Shown one piece after another: positions 59,997-64,000 of a stretch of 64,000 bases of DNA. This DNA comes from Dacryopinax spathularia (taxonomy: Eukaryota; Basidiomycota; Dacrymycetes; Dacrymycetales; Dacrymycetaceae). Position 1 is the first letter of the stretch; the number at the start of each line of letters is the position of its first letter. Position numbers and translations under genes: made by a program. The DNA is taken from assembly GCA_037974965.1 (NCBI GenBank), contig JBBPFI010000005.1, forward strand, positions 1,984,001-2,048,000, written 5' to 3'. The notes below the pieces were generated by a model. That model had not been told where the DNA came from. It saw only the letters and a list, made by a program, of their open reading frames with translations, and ran no database searches.

Positions 59997-61500
59997 ATGT
60001 CTGGAATGAGCAGCACTACAGCCGTAAGTGTACTGAGTGCGCAAGCACTGGTCACTCTATTGACGCGCCTGTGACAGAACTGGCATTGGAAGAACAAGCA
60101 GCTCAATCAATGGGGTGCGGCCTGGTTTGAGCGGGAGTTGCCCACCGTCCAAGTTACCGAGGGGAACGCAAAGGTGGGCGTGGCGAAGGTCACCGATGTG
60201 GACGGAGACGTCGAGCTGGGGCGGAGGAAGTCGAAGTGCGTGCATCTTGAGCATTCCCAGCCGGATTAACCCCTCCTGACACTGCTTTGTGCAGGCTGAT
60301 CACCATCTATGATGTACGCATCAAGCTTGATTGGGAAGGCAAGTGCATATCCGCGCTGTTCGGACGGAAGCGGCTGACAAGGCTTCCGCAGGGACGGCGG
60401 ATGATGGGACCGAAGTGAAAGGCTCGTTGACCATCCCGGAAGTCTCGCATGAAATCACAGTGGATCAAATATCCGAGTACACCGTGCGTGTGGCAATCCT
60501 TTGTTCTGGCCCAATGTACTGAGTTGGCGATGCAGTATCACTGGTCTCTCGAAACGGCCTCCTCCTCTTCCGTCGATGCATTGTACAAACTTGCGCAGAC
60601 GAAGCTGCGCACCGCCCTCGAAGCGAAGTTCGCCGAGTTTCCCGTTGCGATCATCGAGACCCATGGGAAGGACCTCATTGTGTCTGGCGCCAATAGCGGG
60701 ACGTCCACACCTGCGAATGCGGAGGGTAGCGGCGCGAGCACTTCCAGTGCACCAAACCTCGGTGCGGCGGCGGCATTCAACCCTCCCGTCGCACCACCAA
60801 AATCAACTAAGAAGACCAAGGAGGTGGTCAATACCTCCACAGTGTCGCGTGAGGCAAGGTTCATGGCCTCCGCGGATGACCTTTTCGACCTCTTGACGTA
60901 CGTATTGACTGGTCATACTTGGCCCTCCTGCATACTAACCGAAAACAGCGACGAACGCCGTATCCCCACATGGTCCCGCGCTGCAGCACACTATAAGCCC
61001 GAGCCGGGCTTTGAGTTCTCACTCTTTGGAGGAGGAGTCACCGGGAAGATTACTGAGGTAGACCGACCGAAGAAGATCGTCTCCACCTGGAAGTTGTCGA
61101 GCCCCACCTGGCCTGCGAATCACGCCGCAACACTCACGATTACATTTGACCAAGGATCGGACTCGACCGAGGTGAAGTTCACGTTGTCGGGTGTGCCAAA
61201 AGGAATGGAATCAGAGTTGGAGAGCAATCTGGAAGGTTATTAGTAAGTCCCCCCGCACCCCCTTCAATACGAGCCCTTCTGACACCTTACAGCGTGAGAG
61301 GTTTGAAGTCTATAGGGTTAGTACCTCTTGATCCTTCCTCCGCATACCCACCCCAGCTTGGTCGAGCGCTTGGCCGCAGGCCGGCAACGAGCTCGCCGAG
61401 ACCGTCTTCACTACAATTAAGGAGACCGGCGCTCGTAACCGCGGCGTTCATGGCTATCCTCGCGGCTTTGCTGTCTTTCCTCATTCTGCAGCGACGGTAG
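59997..61500 (+). CDS. AHA1: Activator of Hsp90 ATPase, Aha1, with possible C-terminal membrane anchor
   Basis: Exons join(59997..60023, 60078..60235, 60295..60338, 60392..60483, 60536..60897, 60949..61242, 61293..61500), 394 aa. NWHWKNKQLNQW at residues 10-21 is the Aha1 signature. The N-terminal domain runs to about 165 (KLITIYDVRIKLDWEG, VKGSLTIPEVSHE). After a Ser/Ala/Pro linker, the AHSA1 domain covers about 215-335 (ADDLFDLLTDERRIPTWSR, IVSTWKLSSPTWP, GYYVRGLKSIG). It binds Hsp90 and accelerates its ATPase. Intron 60339-60391 uses a GC donor (gcaagt). Read without further splicing, the last exon adds about 60 residues with a hydrophobic tail (TAAFMAILAALLSFLILQRR). An alternative 45-nt intron from 61317 would instead give a short non-hydrophobic end. 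Confidence 0.9.
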
Positions 61501-62907
61501 GACATGCATGCTAATCACCATCTTTTGCGCACGCACAGGCTTGGAGCAATTCTGTAATATACCGAGACAACGACATCGCATTTGCCGAGCAACAGAATGG
61601 AATAGAACACACATTAGTCCTCGTAGTCACTGTCCCTCCGGGCTCAGCGGTTTTTCGCTTGGCGTTCATCGCAGAGCGCTGTACCACTTCGATCATAAGC
61701 GCCGGAGCAGCGCCCTTCGGGCAGAAGCGCCGAATTTGCTGGTCCCCTACCCCGTAGTTGAGGTCAGCTGACACAATAATGACAAATTGCGGAGGCTGGC
61801 TTTAAGGCATGGATCGTCTTCTCCCACAGCTCCATCTTAGCGTGTCTCTGTTATGCTTTTGTCGGCGTTCCCCGCGTGGTGCTGTACTGGCTACGTGGTC
61901 ACCCATTTACTCGGTTTACACCATCTGATTGCTTCTTGCCTTCCACGATCGCAGGCCAATCGGGGCCCGCATGTGCATCTCATCCAGTCCACCGCACGCT
62001 AAACTCGATCGGTTTCAGGGGACCAAATAGCCCTCTCCTACCAAGCTGTTGGGCTCTACTTCCCCTGCAAGGCGCCCTAAGGAAAATGGGATTTACGACC
62101 TTCTGTTGGCTTCCTCTTCTGTATCATAGAAGAAAATGCAGTTCCTTGATGTCGGCGAGATCGAGACCATGGTTTCATGTTCGTCTTCTTTGATCCACTC
62201 GGCTAGGTTGGGCGGCGTCGTGATGCATCTCCAGCCGTCGCCCGCGACCGTCGTTGGATGGATCCATTCAGCCTATGCACTCAACTTCCATGCTTCGGCT
62301 ATACCTGGCGCAGTCTTGCGGACCGTTGCCTGGAGCGCAAATGGGGTGCGAAGTCCATCCTCGGATATCTTCTCCAATGTATCGCAAGCTGTGCGGTGAG
62401 CTCTCATCTGTCGGCCGGCGATGCTGAAAGGCCCACTTCCTTCATGCTTCTATTTCCTGTGCACACTAAACGAGGCCGGCATAGGAAGACAAGAAGCAAA
62501 TGCCCCCCATACCCCATCGGGCACTGGGTAACTCTAGCATACGATGTCGCCGCCATCGTGTGGGCGTCTCCGACTGATGCCCGTACGGCTTGGAACCGAT
62601 GCGATGGTTCTGCCCTCGTATTGTTCAGCGGGATTATGGGGACCATTCATGGCTTGCTCAAAGGCTCGCCGAGTTGATTCATCGACATTGAGTAGGTCCA
62701 ACTTGTATCACGCTCTTACCAGTCGATACTCGTTGATCTTCGGTCAACGGCCGGGCAGCCATCGCAGCCTTGGTCAATGGTACAGCTTGCCAGGCAGTCG
62801 CAAAAGGTATAAAGCCAGGCTCCAAGACCGTCCAAACTCTTCAGCGAGCTCAGTCCTAACAGCAAGCATCCACAGCCGTCTTCCAGCCCTCGATCCTCTC
62901 TGACAAG
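61501..62907. promoter_or_regulatory. Intergenic region with TATA box upstream of the small secreted protein gene
   Basis: No gene was recognised in 1.4 kb. TATAAAG at 62808-62814 lies 100 bp upstream of the ATG at 62908, a good core-promoter position. Open frames at about 62.1-62.7 kb have no recognisable content. Confidence 0.5.
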
Positions 62908-63457
62908 ATGATGTTCACCGCCGTCCTCGCTGCCTTCGCTGCTCTGCCATTCATGGTCCAGGGTGCTGCCCTCGAAAAGCGCTCCATCCTGGGTTTCGAC
63001 ACTTTCGGCGAGACCAGTAAGTCTTCCCCTGCAACGGTGACCTTTCCCATTTAACCTCTCTTCAGGCTGCAACGGCTTCGAAGAGTTCATCCATATCACG
63101 CAGCAGGGTGCCAACTCGAACACTTTCCCAGGCCCCAGGTGATTACCTTTTCGCACACAAAATATCGGGTTTAATGTATCTTCCGTAGGGCCTCTTTCAA
63201 GGTCATTGAGAGCGATGGGGACTGTAAGCAGGTGCTTATTTCGAATGGTGATCATACTAACTCCGCCTTAGGTGAGGCTATTCTCTGGACTGGAGACTTC
63301 ACTGGCACCAAGGTCACCCTCCCCAAAGAAGCCTTGACCGTCGGCACTTGCTTCGGTGGCGCTGGTGGCGAATCTTTCAACTCATTCGACATCCGTAAGC
63401 AAATCACTTCATCAGGGAGCTCACCTAGCTTACAAACTCCGGACAGACTGCTTCTGA
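62908..63457 (+). CDS. Small secreted cysteine-containing protein, 116 aa
   Basis: Five exons: join(62908..63016, 63066..63138, 63189..63223, 63272..63394, 63447..63457). The signal peptide is MMFTAVLAAFAALPFMVQG. A short pro-segment ends in the dibasic site LEKR, a Kex2-type cleavage site, giving a mature protein of about 90 residues starting SILGFDTFGE. Four cysteines (SCNGF, GDCE, GTCFG, HCF) could form two disulfides. The third intron has a perfect TACTAAC branch site. The last exon is only 11 nt. The gene is TATA-driven. This is the profile of a fungal small secreted or effector-like protein; no family is recognised. Confidence 0.75.
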
Positions 63458-64000
63458 GAGATGTGATTCACTACACTGCCGTCTGGCGACGCGAGATGAA
63501 GTCGTCATGGCAAGCCTGTCATGTGTAGCATCGATGCTGTTGTACTGGCATGTCTTGTTGTGTTGAAATGAATGTGGTGTTACGCGATTGCTACGATGGT
63601 ATAAGAGCGGCTGCACATCGTCCGAAATCCTGCGCGTTTCAGTGCCATGGTGCCCGCCAAAAGTCCAGCCCGCCACTAGTATCCCATACCCAGCTTATAC
63701 CGGTCCGATGGCGGAGTTAGGGGAGAGCACGCAGCATCTTGTTGGTCGACTGCAGCCGTCGCCGCCGAATGCATGAACAGGGAGGTTCATCTAAAACCAC
63801 GAGGTTATCAATAGAATGATAAGGGTTTGGACCGGAAGCACTGCAACTGACCCCGTCTCTTATTAGTCCAAAATTCATTATCGCGTGGCACCTAGACTCG
63901 GACTTTCACGGCACTCTGCTCAGCGACCGGCTTATCATGACCCGTGAACTGTGCGCCTACGCGATGTGGGTCAGTCCAGCGTATCAGGCTAGGAGCACGT
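63458..64000. other. Right edge of the window, no gene seen
   Basis: This is the 3' flank of the small secreted protein gene. No further coding region could be supported up to the window end. Confidence 0.4.

Noticed and set aside
1-64000. tRNA, rRNA, LTR retroelement or virus-like genes
   Set aside because: No A/B-box pattern, rRNA segment, reverse transcriptase, integrase or capsid-type motif was recognised by eye.

Overview
This is a nuclear chromosome segment of a basidiomycete fungus, probably Agaricomycotina. The evidence is many short (about 45-60 nt) GT-AG introns with gtgcgt or gtacgt donors, a PriB-like zinc-cluster regulator, a White-collar-2-like GATA factor, and two large intron-bearing DNA transposons (KDZ and Tnp2/CACTA) of types typical of this phylum. 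All gene models below were assembled by reading splice junctions by eye and checking that the phases close; none was checked against transcripts.

Layout. Positions 1-2.9 kb hold the 5' part of a mitochondrial phosphatidylglycerophosphate synthase (minus), a coiled-coil/AT-hook protein (minus) and a PPIL1-type cyclophilin (plus). A secreted protein lies at 3.8-4.7 kb, followed by a gene-poor stretch to 8 kb. The photoreceptor-partner GATA factor is at 8.6-10.7 kb and a proline-rich BTB protein at 12.2-14.2 kb. The interval 14.2-18.2 kb has no recognisable gene. A 12-exon Zn2Cys6 regulator fills 18.2-22.9 kb. The interval 23-27.6 kb is non-coding and built partly of diverged direct repeats.

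Positions about 27.6-39.76 kb are a large, apparently intact KDZ transposon with four genes pointing inward in convergent pairs: the KDZ transposase and a 655-aa protein on plus, and a 104-aa basic protein and a 1063-aa protein on minus. It is saturated with about 25 tracts in which GATC recurs every 6 bp. Most lie inside introns or between genes, and a few are in frame in exons, where they encode His-Asp or Asp-Pro runs. This is the most striking signal in the window.

After the KDZ element come an F-box/LRR protein (40.4-42.0 kb), the dynein regulator LIS1/PAC1 (42.5-44.0 kb) and a secreted protein with six internal repeats (44.9-46.2 kb). Positions about 47.4-56.5 kb are a second, unrelated DNA transposon with an intact Tnp2 transposase and two companion genes. 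It carries its own dispersed motif, close to AGCGAAATGGGNNCC, in opposite orientations at the two ends and again inside introns. The right flank has a septin of the Cdc10 class (58.4-59.6 kb), the Hsp90 co-chaperone Aha1 (60.0-61.5 kb) and a small secreted cysteine-containing protein (62.9-63.5 kb).

The host genes are housekeeping or regulatory and do not form a cluster. The genes that evidently work together are those inside each transposon. I saw no tRNA, rRNA, CRISPR, LTR element or virus-like gene that I could support.
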